Shown here one piece after another: positions 1 to 10,155 of a stretch of DNA of 64,000 nt. A model generated the notes under the pieces. That model saw only the letters and a program-made list of their open reading frames with translations. It made no database searches and was not told the origin of the DNA. A program made the translations under genes and the position numbers. The stretch's first letter is position 1, and each line of letters opens with the position of its first letter. The stretch spans positions 35,684,820 to 35,748,819 of the forward strand of contig CM070568.1 of the NCBI GenBank assembly GCA_036346405.1, read 5' to 3'. The stretch is from Phyllostachys edulis. Lineage: Eukaryota > Streptophyta > Magnoliopsida > Poales > Poaceae.

Positions 1-507
1 CAACCACATGCCTGGTTTGGGAAAGACCTAACTCAGTAAGTTGTGGAGTTTTGACATTGACTACTCAGATAGTAGGTTAGGCGCTCTGTGATGGGTGGAG
101 GTGTGGACTATTCTGGAGGTCACATTTATGGACGGTTCACCTTTCTATGTCCAACGGTGTGCGTCGGACCAACGAGTGAGGTTGGGGTCGGCAGTATGCA
201 CATCGAGAGAGTCAATTGTTGAGATAAATTTTTTTGAAATGTTTTGTTATGATTGCTCAATCGCATACTTCCGTATGACAAGTCATGATAGACATGATGA
301 GTTGATTGTATCTTGTAGGTAAAGTGTACAACATCTGCAGAGTGTTAACAATCTATTCGAATAACCGCGTTCGCGGTCATAGACATGCTCGGAGATTTCA
401 CACGAGGGGTATATTTTCATTAAACTGTTGGGAGGGATAGCTCCGTGGTTTAACTCCTATGGCTATGTGAAAGAAATTGATTAGGCTCGGTGAGCTTTGT
501 GAAAATA
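1..507. repeat. Left part of an older Ty3/gypsy-type LTR
   Basis: No gene is visible. The stretch around 320-400 (a GTACA..CTGCAGAG block followed by a 'ggtcatagacatg' block) resembles sequence at 46040-46130 and 56640-56710, which lie in the distal halves of two other gypsy LTRs in this window. The tract resumes at 13843 after the nested element. Its last five bases (503-507, AAATA) are the target-site duplication of that element. The left end is outside the window, so solo LTR versus full element cannot be decided. Confidence 0.6.
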
Positions 508-3500
508 TGTCGGACCCGGATTCTGAGAATCCAAATCCTCTGTGAATCACTGTGCTATTCCCTGGATCAGTAGCTAGCACTTCACAAGTACCCATTCTTG
601 AATCATTCATACAAGGCGTGAACTAAAACAAATATATTACAACACAGGTAACATAGACCTCATCGGGTCGAAGTTTACAAAAGGGCCGCACAAGGCCAAA
701 TATATTACATTACAAAAGAACGACCAAGTCTCTGGCGGAAGCAAAAGGGAAGGTAGGGCTCATCTCACACGAACAAGCGGCGGGTGTCTCGAGTCTGACA
801 GATATTAACCAAGGGCTGGATAATATCGGTTGTACGCGGGTACCAACGAGTCTACTTAGACTGGGCGAGATCTAAACTACAGAACTATCCTACTCCTCGT
901 CATATCCTTGTCCATCATCTTCTGGTCCGTCGTAGTAGGCGTAGTCTCCTTCATCTTCGTTATCTGAAGGGTGGGGGAAGAGCGAGAATGAGCACTACTA
1001 CCGTGCTCGCGAGCCAACACACAAATGCAATTATATATATGCAAGGCTTAACAAGGGATGGCTCGGGTTCTTTTATTTGCTAAAGCAAGTTTTTCAATAT
1101 TATAGTTACAAATCCTATGACTTAGCATTTTTAACAAATTGCAATTTTTATAAAGAGAGTAATGTGCAATAATTATTTCAGCAGAGGTTACCTCCACCTT
1201 CATGCTTATTTGGATTAAGGTTACATCCACCTTATTAACAGCACTGTGGTACATCCACCCAGGGAAAAACCAAATTCAGGGCTATGGGGGCCCGCCACAT
1301 TTTTATACCACCCACAAAGTGTTGAAATAGAACTAACTCAAGTTAAGTTCCCATGTCCGCCTTTGACCGTAGGCACGGCTGTTTAAACAGGTTAATACTC
1401 TGCAGAGGTAGCACACTTTACCCACAAGAGACAATTAACTCATTGCCCTACACAATTCCTTAGATGTGTAGTCGAGAGGTTGTCACAATAACGTTTCGAC
1501 TTATCTCGCCTATACGTCATTTCGCACATATAGGGTTCGCCCATAATGTTGGCGGGATGTTTTACCTCGGCCGGCCGCATAGCGGTGCTATACCTCGACC
1601 GGCAAAACATCACCCTCCTCTTGGTGTCCCATTCAAGCAGAATGAATCCACTTGGCTCCCCATTTATCCGCCCAGCGAAATGGCATCCAAGGTTCAATAA
1701 ATCTACTAAGCTAAGTCGCAAGTTTTTCTGCAGACTTGTGGTTGTACTTGTTTAACACGGAGGTCGTGACGATTAAGTCCTTAGGGTTATCTGGCGGTTC
1801 ATTCCACAACCCAATCATTCTCGTGCTCGGGAGCACCAACCGCCTCACCATCCGCCCGAGATAGAGCTAGCAATTTAGGGTTTATGAGAAGGAAACCAAA
1901 TTATTTTCTCACTTTAGTCAATGGACCACCAATGACTACCCAAAACATTTTATATTTGAAGACATGATGATTGGGGTATTTAATACCCGGTACATGAGCA
2001 AGGCTAGCATGTAAGCTCAAGTACACCCTATAACTAGTATTACCATATAATTACTAGGGTGACAAAGGCTAATGGATTCAAGTTATCAAGGATGGCATAT
2101 TAATTAATTAAACATCAAGTGGGTATGTAACTACCTTAAGCTTTAACATATATTTGATTACTTAAATTAAAGCATGCAATTTGTTAATTTAAAAGAACAT
2201 AATTTTCATAAAATGTAGGAGCAACATGATCAAAGTATTGACTCGCCTTGGTTAGAGGCAAGATGATCGTGATATTCTTGGTCTTGATCAACTTGAGGAT
2301 CTCCGTCTTGAATCCTAAGCAGGCGATTTACCTGAAAAAGCACAACGGCAAAGAGAGCAAGTAAATACAAAAAGAATACACAAATGAACTCCAAATTAAT
2401 CAAGTCCTATGCCATTAGCAAGATCTTGATTTAACGGATTTTTAGAAGTTTATTTTGCAATTTTTGGAGCTATAACGGAGGAGATACGAATTTACGAAGC
2501 TTAATAGGAAAAGAAAAAGAGAGAGAGAGAGAGAGAGTCGGGTTCACGAGCAGTATGGACCGGTTCATGAACAGTATGCCTTGCAATGGGTGGCTCGGTC
2601 CATGGCACGATGGATGGCCTGGCCCACCGGGCGATCCTGAGGGAGGAGGAGTCTATGGCAGGTGGGGCCAACAAAAATCCCAAAATCCCCCATTTGATTT
2701 CCTTCTCTGTTTTACAGAGAGGAACAGAGGCGAGAGGAGGTGCTCGGGCGGCCTGGCCTGTGGCGTGCTGGCATCAGGCGGCGGGGAAGGCCCGGCGGGT
2801 GGCGGCGCTGGAGACCGGAGGAGGCGGACTTCGGTGGAGGTGGCGGCGGCTTAGGAGAGGGCGGCTTTGCTGTGGTGAAACAAAGGCGTGGCGGCTCTCA
2901 CAGTTTAGTCTTGGCGCCGACAAGCGGCGACGCCAGGAGAGAAGGCGGCCTTTTCTTGCCATGCGGTGAGGGGTTTGGAGGGTGGTCAGGCGGCTCGGGG
3001 TGGCCGGTGCGGCTCGGCAGCGGCGGCCAGCGGAGAAGATGAGCCTTGGCAGCTGCAGCTCAACGACGCGCAGAGGGGAGGTGGGGAACGAGCTCCTTGA
3101 GCTCTGAGCTCATGATGCGCTTGCCGTGGGCGAGGGCTTCTGAGGCTGACTCTGAGTGGCGGCCTTGGCGAAGAAGGAGCTCGGCGATTTTGAGGTATGT
3201 TCTTACCTTCACGCAATGGGGCGGCGTGGGGAGCTCGAGGGGAGAAGGGGGCTTAAGGGAGAGAGGCCATCGGGAGGAGTGGGGTCAAGGGGAGGGCAGC
3301 GGTATCCGTCCCGAGGCGGCATGGGCGCTGCACGGCAGTTGGCGCTTGCGAGAGACAAGCGAGGAGAAGCCGACGCAGCCGCGGCAGCGCTGTCTTGCAG
3401 CCAGGCTGGCTCCACTGGCGAGGCAGCGATGACGGGGTGGTGACAGGCGGCTCGCCGCAGACGACTCGGGGTCAAAGCGGCACGGACGCGAGCCGGTGGC

Positions 3501-4182
3501 AGCACCGCTTGGCTGGCAGACGAGGGGCGAGGACGCCGTGGCGGTGGTGACGAGGGCGCGTCCATCGGGGCTCTTGCGAGCATGGCGCAAAGAAGACTCC
3601 GAGGTCAAGGTGAGGCAGCGGCGGGTAACCTGAGGGCGAGGGAGTTGGCGGCTCGAGCCGCTTTGTCTTTGGAAGCAGAAAAAGCGGCAGTGGTTGGCGC
3701 AGGCGCAGTGGAGCCGACGAAAGAGCAGGGGAGCGAGAGGGTGCCATGCTGCTGCTGCAGCAGAGGGGATGGGCGCGGCTCGGGGAGTTAGCGGCAGAGG
3801 AGAAGCGAGGAAAGGGGCAGCTAATTGCTCTGTCTCTTCTTGACTTACTGTCGGGGAGAAGAAGACCTCCACTTCCTGCTGCTGCTTCTGTCCCGGGGGA
3901 ATGGGAGGAGAGAAGAAGAGGAAGGCCGGGCCGGGTGGGCTAGAGATGGGCAGGGCTCTGGAGATGGGTCAAGCAGAAGGAATGGCGATCCAAATCAATT
4001 TTGGCCAGAGATTGAAACGGAGGAGAAGAACTCCAAATCAAAATTCAATTTCAAATGCTCTGAGTATTGCATTTGAAACTCAAACCGAGGAAGAACGGAG
4101 ATTTTGAAAATAGGAGATAGTTGAATTCTGCGAAGAACTAAACGAAATTAGTTACTATTTGACCGTCAAAGCAGACGTTACA
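508..4182 (-). repeat. 3' LTR of the gypsy element
   Basis: This 3675-bp LTR aligns with 10156-13837 over its full length. It begins TGT and ends ACA on the plus strand. It holds a GA dinucleotide run near 2517-2537 and a very GC-rich block (about 2550-3950) that opens long frames on both strands. No recognisable domain is in those frames, so I do not call genes there. A (T)TTTATACC box near 1299-1310 matches the TATA candidate of the other LTR. Confidence 0.93.
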
Positions 4183-4199
4183 AATCCTACCCACCTTAA
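4183..4199 (-). other. Polypurine tract of the gypsy element
   Basis: On the minus strand the internal region ends in the purine-rich run AAGGTGGGTAGGATT, directly followed by the LTR start TGTAACG. This is the expected position for second-strand priming. Confidence 0.8.
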
Positions 4200-5722
4200 A
4201 TGAATCTCGACCGAGATTCGAGCCGCTCAAAACGAGAAGGTAGTCTTGCTTTAGTTGATCTTGGCGTTCCCGGTGGCTTCCTTGGCGGTGTGGTGACTCC
4301 TTTGGACTTTGCAAAGGCGATGACTTGACGTCTTGTTAAGCTTCTCGATGGCGTCGAGGATCTTGATCGGATGCTCGGGATAAGTCGATCTTCTTTGAAG
4401 GCGATGGCTTCAGCCGTCTGCTCTTGGTACTCTGAGACACTTCTTGAGTGGAGGCGTGAAACACATTGTGAACCGACAAATTCTCCAGTAGCTCTAAGCG
4501 GTAGGCAACTTCTCCACGCTTGGCGGTGATGGGGAATGGGCCTATATATCTTAGGGCAAGCTTGCCTTTAACTTTGAATCTTGAGTTCCACGAAATGGTG
4601 ATACTTTAAGGTACACGGCATCTCCAACCGAAAGTTAACTTTCTTGACGGTTGTCGGCATAACTTTTGTCTTTTGTAGAAATGCTTGGAGACGATCTCGG
4701 ATCGGTCGAACTTTCTCTTGCTTGCTTGAGAGTATCTGGTCAAAGATATATCCTTCGCGGATTCGACCAATGCAGAGGGTTACGCATTTTCTTCCATAAA
4801 GTGCTTCAAGCGGTGACATTTTAAGACTTGGTCGTAGCTATTATTGTATGCAAACTCGGCATCGGTAAACACTTTTCCCAATCTCTCAGAATTCCAAAGC
4901 ACAAGCTCGAAGCATGTCTTCTAGAATTTGGTTTGTCCTTCTGTCGACCATCGGTCTGCGGATGATAAAACTGTCTTTGAAATCAAGGTGTGTTCCAAGG
5001 GCATCATGCAAACTAGCCCGAAATGGGAGGTGAATTGAGATCCTCGATCGGAGACTATCCTTTTGGGTACTCGTGTAAACACAATAACACGAGCCATATA
5101 TAACTCGGCTAACTTGTCTCCCTTATAAGTTGTCTTGACTGGGATGAAATGGGCTACTTTAGTCAGTCTATCAACTATAACCCATATTGAGTCACATCCG
5201 GACCTGGTTCGGGGTAGACCGGTAATGAAATCCATTCCAATCTCTTCCCATTTCCTTCGAGGACTTGCGGGGTTGGAGCAATCCTGCTGGCTTTTGATGT
5301 TCGGCTTTGATTCGCTGACATACATCACAGCAGGCTACATACTCGGCAATATCTCTCTTCATGCGTGGCCACCAATACAAAATCTTCATGTCTTGATACA
5401 TCTTGGTGCTGCCTGGGTGCAGGGTATACACTGAGCTGTGGGCTTCTTTTAGAATTAAATCCTTGAGTTCCTTCTGGTGGGGAACAAAGAGACGTTTCCC
5501 ATACCATAGGATTCCTTGCTGATCTTCAGTCATCTTGGGGGCTTTTCCTATTGCCATGAGATGTTTGAATCTCTGGACTCCAGAGTGTCCTTGTTGAGCG
5601 GTCTTGATCTGCTCTTCTAAAGTTGGATGTGCTTCCATAGCATCTGTAGTGCCTTGTTCTATCAAATCTGAGTTGAGAGCTTCAAATTCCTTATAAAGCT
5701 TGGGTTGATGCTCTTGAATCAT
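4200..5722 (-). pseudogene. Gypsy integrase with chromodomain-like tail, broken
   Basis: Integrase inserts the element cDNA into the host genome. The zinc-binding HHCC module is visible (histidines in 'HSSVYTLHPG', then CCDVCQ near 5340). The DDE core follows, with the first aspartate in GMDFITGL and the second in VSDRGSQF; the third acidic residue falls in a frame-shifted stretch near 4930-4990. A GPY/F-type module (KLALRYIGPFP, about 4530-4560) and a lysine-rich tail ending in FKVGRI just before the polypurine tract fit a chromodomain region. The reading jumps between frames several times. It overlaps the RNase H end in the continuous gypsy pol order. Confidence 0.85.
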
Positions 5723-6215
5723 AACATTCTTCTTGATAAGACTTACGGCTTAATGCGTCGCCAACTACATTAGCCTTTCCGGGATGATAATGGACATCCA
5801 AATTGTAATCCTTTATTAACTCTAACCATCTTCTTTGTCGGAGGTTGAGATCTGATTGAGTGAATATGTACTTGAGACTCTTGTGGTCCGTATACATGTC
5901 ACAGTGATTTCCAATCAAGTAATGCCGCCAAATTTTAAGGGCGTGCACTACTGCTGCTAACTCCAAGTCATGAGTTGGATAGTTGTCTTCATGAGGACGG
6001 AGCTGTCTGGATGCATAGGCTACAACTTTTCCTCCTTGCATAAGCACGCAACCTAGACCTTGGCGTGATGCATCACAGTAGACTTCAAAGTCTTGATGAA
6101 TGTCCGGCAGGGTCAATACTGGTGCAGAAGTTAACTTCTTCTTCAACTCTTTAAAACTCTTCTCACAAGCTTCTGTCCATTCATACTTCTTTTCTTTCTT
6201 AAGCAGGTGGGTCAT
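5691..6215 (-). pseudogene. Gypsy RNase H domain
   Basis: This is the RNase H part of pol, which degrades the RNA strand of the RNA-DNA hybrid. It is open for 174 codons. The motifs FEVYCDASRQGLGCVLMQ (first catalytic Asp), ELAAVVHALKIWRHYL (Glu) and YTDHKSLKYIF (Asp) are intact, so the domain looks catalytically complete. It is separated from RT upstream by a short frame-broken stretch (6216-6350) and runs into integrase downstream. Confidence 0.9.
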
Positions 6216-6350
6216 CGGCTTGGAAAGCTTGGAGAATCCTTCTATGAAGCGTCTGTAGTATCCGGCTAAACCGAGAAAGCTACGGACTTACATCCTTGAT
6301 GTAGGTTGTTTCCAATCCATCACGGCTTCTACCTTGGTTTGGATCAATCG

Positions 6351-6926
6351 CTATCCCTCCTGCGGATACAATATGTCCGAGAAACTGATTTCTTTAAGCC
6401 AAAATTCACATTTATTGTACTTGGCATAGAGCTCATGCTCTTTAAGCTTTTCGGGACCATTTGCGGTGTTGACATGCTCTTCATTGGTCTTGGAATAGAT
6501 CAAGATGTCGTCTATAAACACGACTACAAACTTGTCCAGGTATTCCATAAATACCTTGTTCATCAGATTCATGAAGTAGGCTGGGGCATTAGTCAAGCCA
6601 AACGACATGACTGTGAACTCATACAAGCCATACCGAGTGGTAAAGGCTGTCTTAGGAATGTCCTCATTCCTTATCTTGAGTTGGTGGTATCCAGACCTTA
6701 GATCTATCTTGGAGAAAACTGAAGCTCCGGTCAACTAATCAAATAGGTCATCAATGCGAGGCAAGGGATACTTGTTCTTGATGGTCACCTCGTTGAGTGA
6801 TCTGTAATCCACGCACAATCTGGCGGAACCATCTTTCTTCCTTACAAAAAGAACTAGCGAACCCCAGGGAGAAGAACTAGGTCTAATGAATCCTTTCCCT
6901 TGCAAGTCTTCAAGTTGTGTCTTCAA
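6351..6926 (-). pseudogene. Gypsy reverse transcriptase domain, one in-frame stop
   Basis: Reverse transcriptase copies the element RNA. The N-terminal part (6735-6926) holds SARLCVDYRSLN, and the C-terminal part (6351-6734) holds YLDKFVVVFIDDILIYS with the catalytic Asp pair. The two halves are in the same frame, interrupted by a single TAG at about 6735. The base that makes this stop lies in a CWG-type context, so it may be a real C-to-T change or a consensus error. A further stop occurs just upstream of 6926. Confidence 0.9.
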
Positions 6927-6979
6927 CTCTTCAAGTTAAATCGTGACCATTACAGATGGTCTCTTAGCAATTGGGGCAT

Positions 6980-7543
6980 TCACGGCTTCAAATTGATTAC
7001 AAACTCGATATCTCTGTCAGGTGGCATGCCTGGCAATTCTTCTGGGAAGACGTCGGGGTAAGCTTGAACTACAGGCGTTGTCTCTAAGGACAACTCTCCA
7101 AGGTGGTGGATTGTTCGATCCCAAGGAGGGGAACGATCCACACTAATCCTTATTGTGGTTTCAGGATCCTTGGCAAGTACCACTTTTCTGTTGGCGCAAT
7201 CTATTAACCCATGATTTGCGGCCAACCAATCCATCCCTAGGATGATATCTAGTGTTTGGGATTCTAGCACAAGAAGAGTAGCTAAGAATCCAGAATCCTC
7301 CAAAGCAATTTCTACTTTGGGACTAACTGAAGTAGCATATAGGGTTCCCCCGGGTGATCTAAGTACCACGGGTTTCCTTAGCTTATAGGTAGGCAACTTA
7401 AGCCTTTCAACAAACTTTCTTGAAACAAAGGAGTGTGAAGCTCCAGAATCAAACAAAACTTGTGCGGGTACGGAATTAACAGAGAACGTACCCATCAGTA
7501 CTCCTGCGGCATCTTGTGCCTCCTCTGTGGTGACATGATTCAC
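6980..7543 (-). pseudogene. Gypsy aspartic protease and start of RT
   Basis: This 187-codon open frame has the retroviral-type aspartic protease motif LFDSGASHSF near residue 31. The second protease motif DIILGMDWL follows at about residue 100. It then enters the RT linker (YPDVFPEELPGMPPDRDIEF). The protease cleaves the Gag-Pol polyprotein. The catalytic residues are present. It is part of one original pol frame with the RT downstream. Confidence 0.9.
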
Positions 7544-8764
7544 ATTGCCACGGTTCTGGGTTGGGGTAGATCTTGAAGCTTGGGAAGTCTGATGACTCTT
7601 GCTCGGGTGAGGTCCGACCTTGAACTAGGCGGCTCTGGGTTATTCTTTGGAGCGGGGTTCTTTGCGATGAGGGCACCGTTAGCAAAGTGACCCTTTTCTC
7701 CTGATTGAAGCAATGGAGGTGTCTTCTTGGGGTTGTGGTTCTTGGGTGTCCGTGGGCGAAGAGTCTGAAACCACTTCCTTGAGAATGGGAGGCCGGGTGA
7801 GCTTTTCCGAGGTGGGTGCAGATGATCTGAAAGAGGAACTGCCCTGGAAAGTTGACTTCTGGGGATAGCTTCCTTGGGGCTTTTGGAAAGGCATCTTCCT
7901 CTTGCGGCTAGTTTACGCTAACTTATTCTCATTTTCTAGCGATAGAGCCTTGTTGATCAAGCGATGGAAGTTGGCATAGTCATGGAGGATAAGCTTTCCA
8001 CGCATGTCACCACGCATACCTTCCACAAAGCGGTCTATCTTTTCTTCCTCATCGGCTCGTCATTGGGGGCGTGGCGGGCAAAATTGGTAAACTTGGTGAC
8101 ATACTCGTTGGCCGTCATATGTCCTTGTTTGAGTTCAACTCATTCTTCTTCAATCTCATTGTACTTACCGGCACGGTTGGTCTGAAGGTCGCTTTGAATT
8201 CCGTCCGAGGAATTGGTACGCAAAGTCGGTTCATCCTCATCAAGCGTATACGCAACTTCTTCTCTGGCCAGTCTGCTGCTGCGGAGGTCTTCAGTTCTCG
8301 ATCGTAGATGCTCTGACCACTTCTTCTTCTTCTCCTTCTTCTTGGACTCTGGACTTTCCTTACCTCTGGCGGCAAGGTAATTCTCCCACCATCTTGTGCG
8401 GCACCTTTTAGTTGGTGGGTGGCAAAGTCTACCATGTCTCTGGAGCAACGAGCGAGTCGAAGCTTCTTTTGATGTCCTGAGCAGGTCTTGACTTCAAGAG
8501 GTTCGTCATTGCAAACAAAGGTGAGGGCCTTGTCCTAAGAAGTCGTGAGCTTGGAATTGCGGCCGGCAGGCCCTGTCTGCTGATTGTTGAACAAAGCTTG
8601 GAGAATTTGGGTCTGCTGGAACATCACTTGGGCCATTGTCGGATTGCTGGTGGTGGAGGGGGTAGGTCTTGTCCTTGCCCACGACCATGGCCACGACCAC
8701 GGCCTCTTCCTCGGCCAGCGGCAAAGGCTCCACGGACAGGGGCGGCGGCTCTTCTCGGCGGCAT
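7544..8764 (-). pseudogene. Gypsy gag, heavily frame-shifted
   Basis: Gag forms the cytoplasmic particle that packages the RNA. A genuine ATG at 8764 opens a basic N-terminus (MPPRRAAAPVRGAFAAG, followed by an RG repeat). After that the protein scatters over all three frames (8506-8733, 8115-8448, 7679-7894, 7476-7685). A CCHC zinc knuckle can be guessed near 7690-7715 (CFN..GEKGHFAN) but its spacing is spoiled by small indels. Damage is denser than in pol even though the LTRs look young; see the finding on CG/CWG-linked differences. Confidence 0.7.
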
Positions 8765-9225
8765 CCTGAAGAAAAGATAAGACTTAGAACTAGGGCGGAC
8801 CAGGGAAAAGGGTATATGAGGGTTCACTAGCCCTCTAAGGCACACACAAAAAAACCAAGCAGGGAGATCGAACAAATACAATACAAAGCCTAGAATGGCT
8901 GCATTATATTAAGGGGGTTAAGTGTTACATGACTTTCATACAAAGCTTATACGCTAAGCTAAGTCATGACACAAGATACACATCGTCTACAAAAGGGAGA
9001 AACAAAAGTGCTTGCAACCCAAAAGATCGCCTAGCAAGCATCGCTAGCTATCCTAGCCTATCTGACTACTCCATCGAGGAAGGGAGCGGGAGCGGCTCGA
9101 TCAAGCTCGGAGAACGAGAGTGACTCGAGTGATGTCTGTGGCGAAGCAGGAACGGCGGGCTGCGTCCTGGGGACACCGGAAGGTCGTCGAAGGCGGCGGA
9201 TCGGGCGTCGCAGCTCTTCTTGTGA
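8765..9225. other. Spacer between ORF0 and gag
   Basis: About 460 bp with no supported gene. In RIRE3/RIRE8-type elements this is the leader between ORF0 and gag. A short purine-rich stretch lies near 9070-9130. Nothing else is recognisable. Confidence 0.5.
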
Positions 9226-9867
9226 TCAACTTTGGTCGGAGTCCACAGGGGCGAGGAGGAGCTGGAGCTGGTCAGGCTGAAGTGGCGAGTGCAGACTCTT
9301 TGTGAGGCGTGCTACCTCTGCAAGGGCGGCGTCTCTCTCCATCTTGATGATGTCTCTGTCCACAGCGATGGTGTCTCTCTCCCACATGGCGTCATGGTGG
9401 GCTTCATCGCTTCTGATCATGTTGGTCATGTTGGTGTGAAGGGTGTCGGAGTGGGCCTCGCTGCTGGTGAGAAGCATCCGAAGCTGTCGGATCTCGCTAG
9501 TGTGGGAGTGGATGTTGTGAATCATCGCCTGGGTCAGCTGCACCTGTTGGGTCAGGCGGGGCTCGTTGTCGATGGCGACGAAGGACTCCGGGGGGCTCTC
9601 TCCGTCGTAGAGACACGGGTAGAAGCAGTATGGTGACTCTTGCAGGAGGACCTCATACTCCTGACACAAGCGGGTGATGGCAACATGGGCCGTATCCTGG
9701 ATAGCGTCGGAGCTGCTGCGGCGGGGTGCCTCGGCAAAGAACCTGTGGGTCGTGAACTCGCCGGTCCTGGCATAGAGGAAAACCTCCATGTCCCAAGACT
9801 CGTGAGCCATGACCATCGTCTTCCGTCCTCTGAAGAGTGGAGGGCGGGGGAAGCTAAGGAACTGCAT
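9226..9867 (-). CDS. ORF0 of RIRE3/RIRE8-like gypsy element
   Basis: An intact 213-codon frame with a true ATG at 9867, lying between the 5' LTR/primer site and gag. It has no gag, zinc-knuckle or pol motif. The middle (about residues 95-190) is rich in heptad-like Glu/Asp/Leu/Met spacing and could form a coiled coil. An extra ORF in this position is a known feature of RIRE3 and RIRE8. Its function is not established. It is the longest unbroken frame before pol, in contrast to the shredded gag next to it. Confidence 0.75.
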   Translation of the reverse strand: MQFLSFPRPPLFRGRKTMVMAHESWDMEVFLYARTGEFTTHRFFAEAPRRSSSDAIQDTAHVAITRLCQEYEVLLQESPYCFYPCLYDGESPPESFVAIDNEPRLTQQVQLTQAMIHNIHSHTSEIRQLRMLLTSSEAHSDTLHTNMTNMIRSDEAHHDAMWERDTIAVDRDIIKMERDAALAEVARLTKSLHSPLQPDQLQLLLAPVDSDQS

Positions 9868-10138
9868 CAGCTCGCGAAGGAGATCGACGAAACCGCCTTC
9901 ATTAATCCCATGAGAGCTATGGTCCCATGGGCTGCTGCAACCGAGGAGAAGCCATCTACAAATTTTGAAACAAGAGAAAAGATTAGTAACACTTAATGAT
10001 AATAAAGATAAGTATGGAACTAGGAATGATGAGTAGAAGCAATAAATACTCTATATTTTTGGCAAACTTTTCTTAATTTTAAAAATAAGATCCAAGTCCT
10101 TAAGGCAACGACCAATCTAACTAAGAATCTCTGATCGT

Positions 10139-10152
10139 ATGCTCGATACCGG
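10139..10152 (-). other. Primer binding site (initiator Met tRNA-like), imperfect
   Basis: Immediately inside the 5' LTR the minus strand reads ..CCGGTATCGAGC.., which matches the usual TGGTATCAGAGC initiator-methionine primer site with one base missing and the first base changed. The position fits; the indel may be real or a consensus error. Confidence 0.6.
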
Positions 10153-10155
10153 CTC

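Noticed and set aside
3209..3872. Long minus-strand frames (124 and 195 codons) in the GC-rich part of the gypsy LTR
   Set aside because: They have no recognisable domain, low-complexity Pro/Ser/Arg/Ala content, and they are not preserved in the second LTR copy; high GC content explains them.
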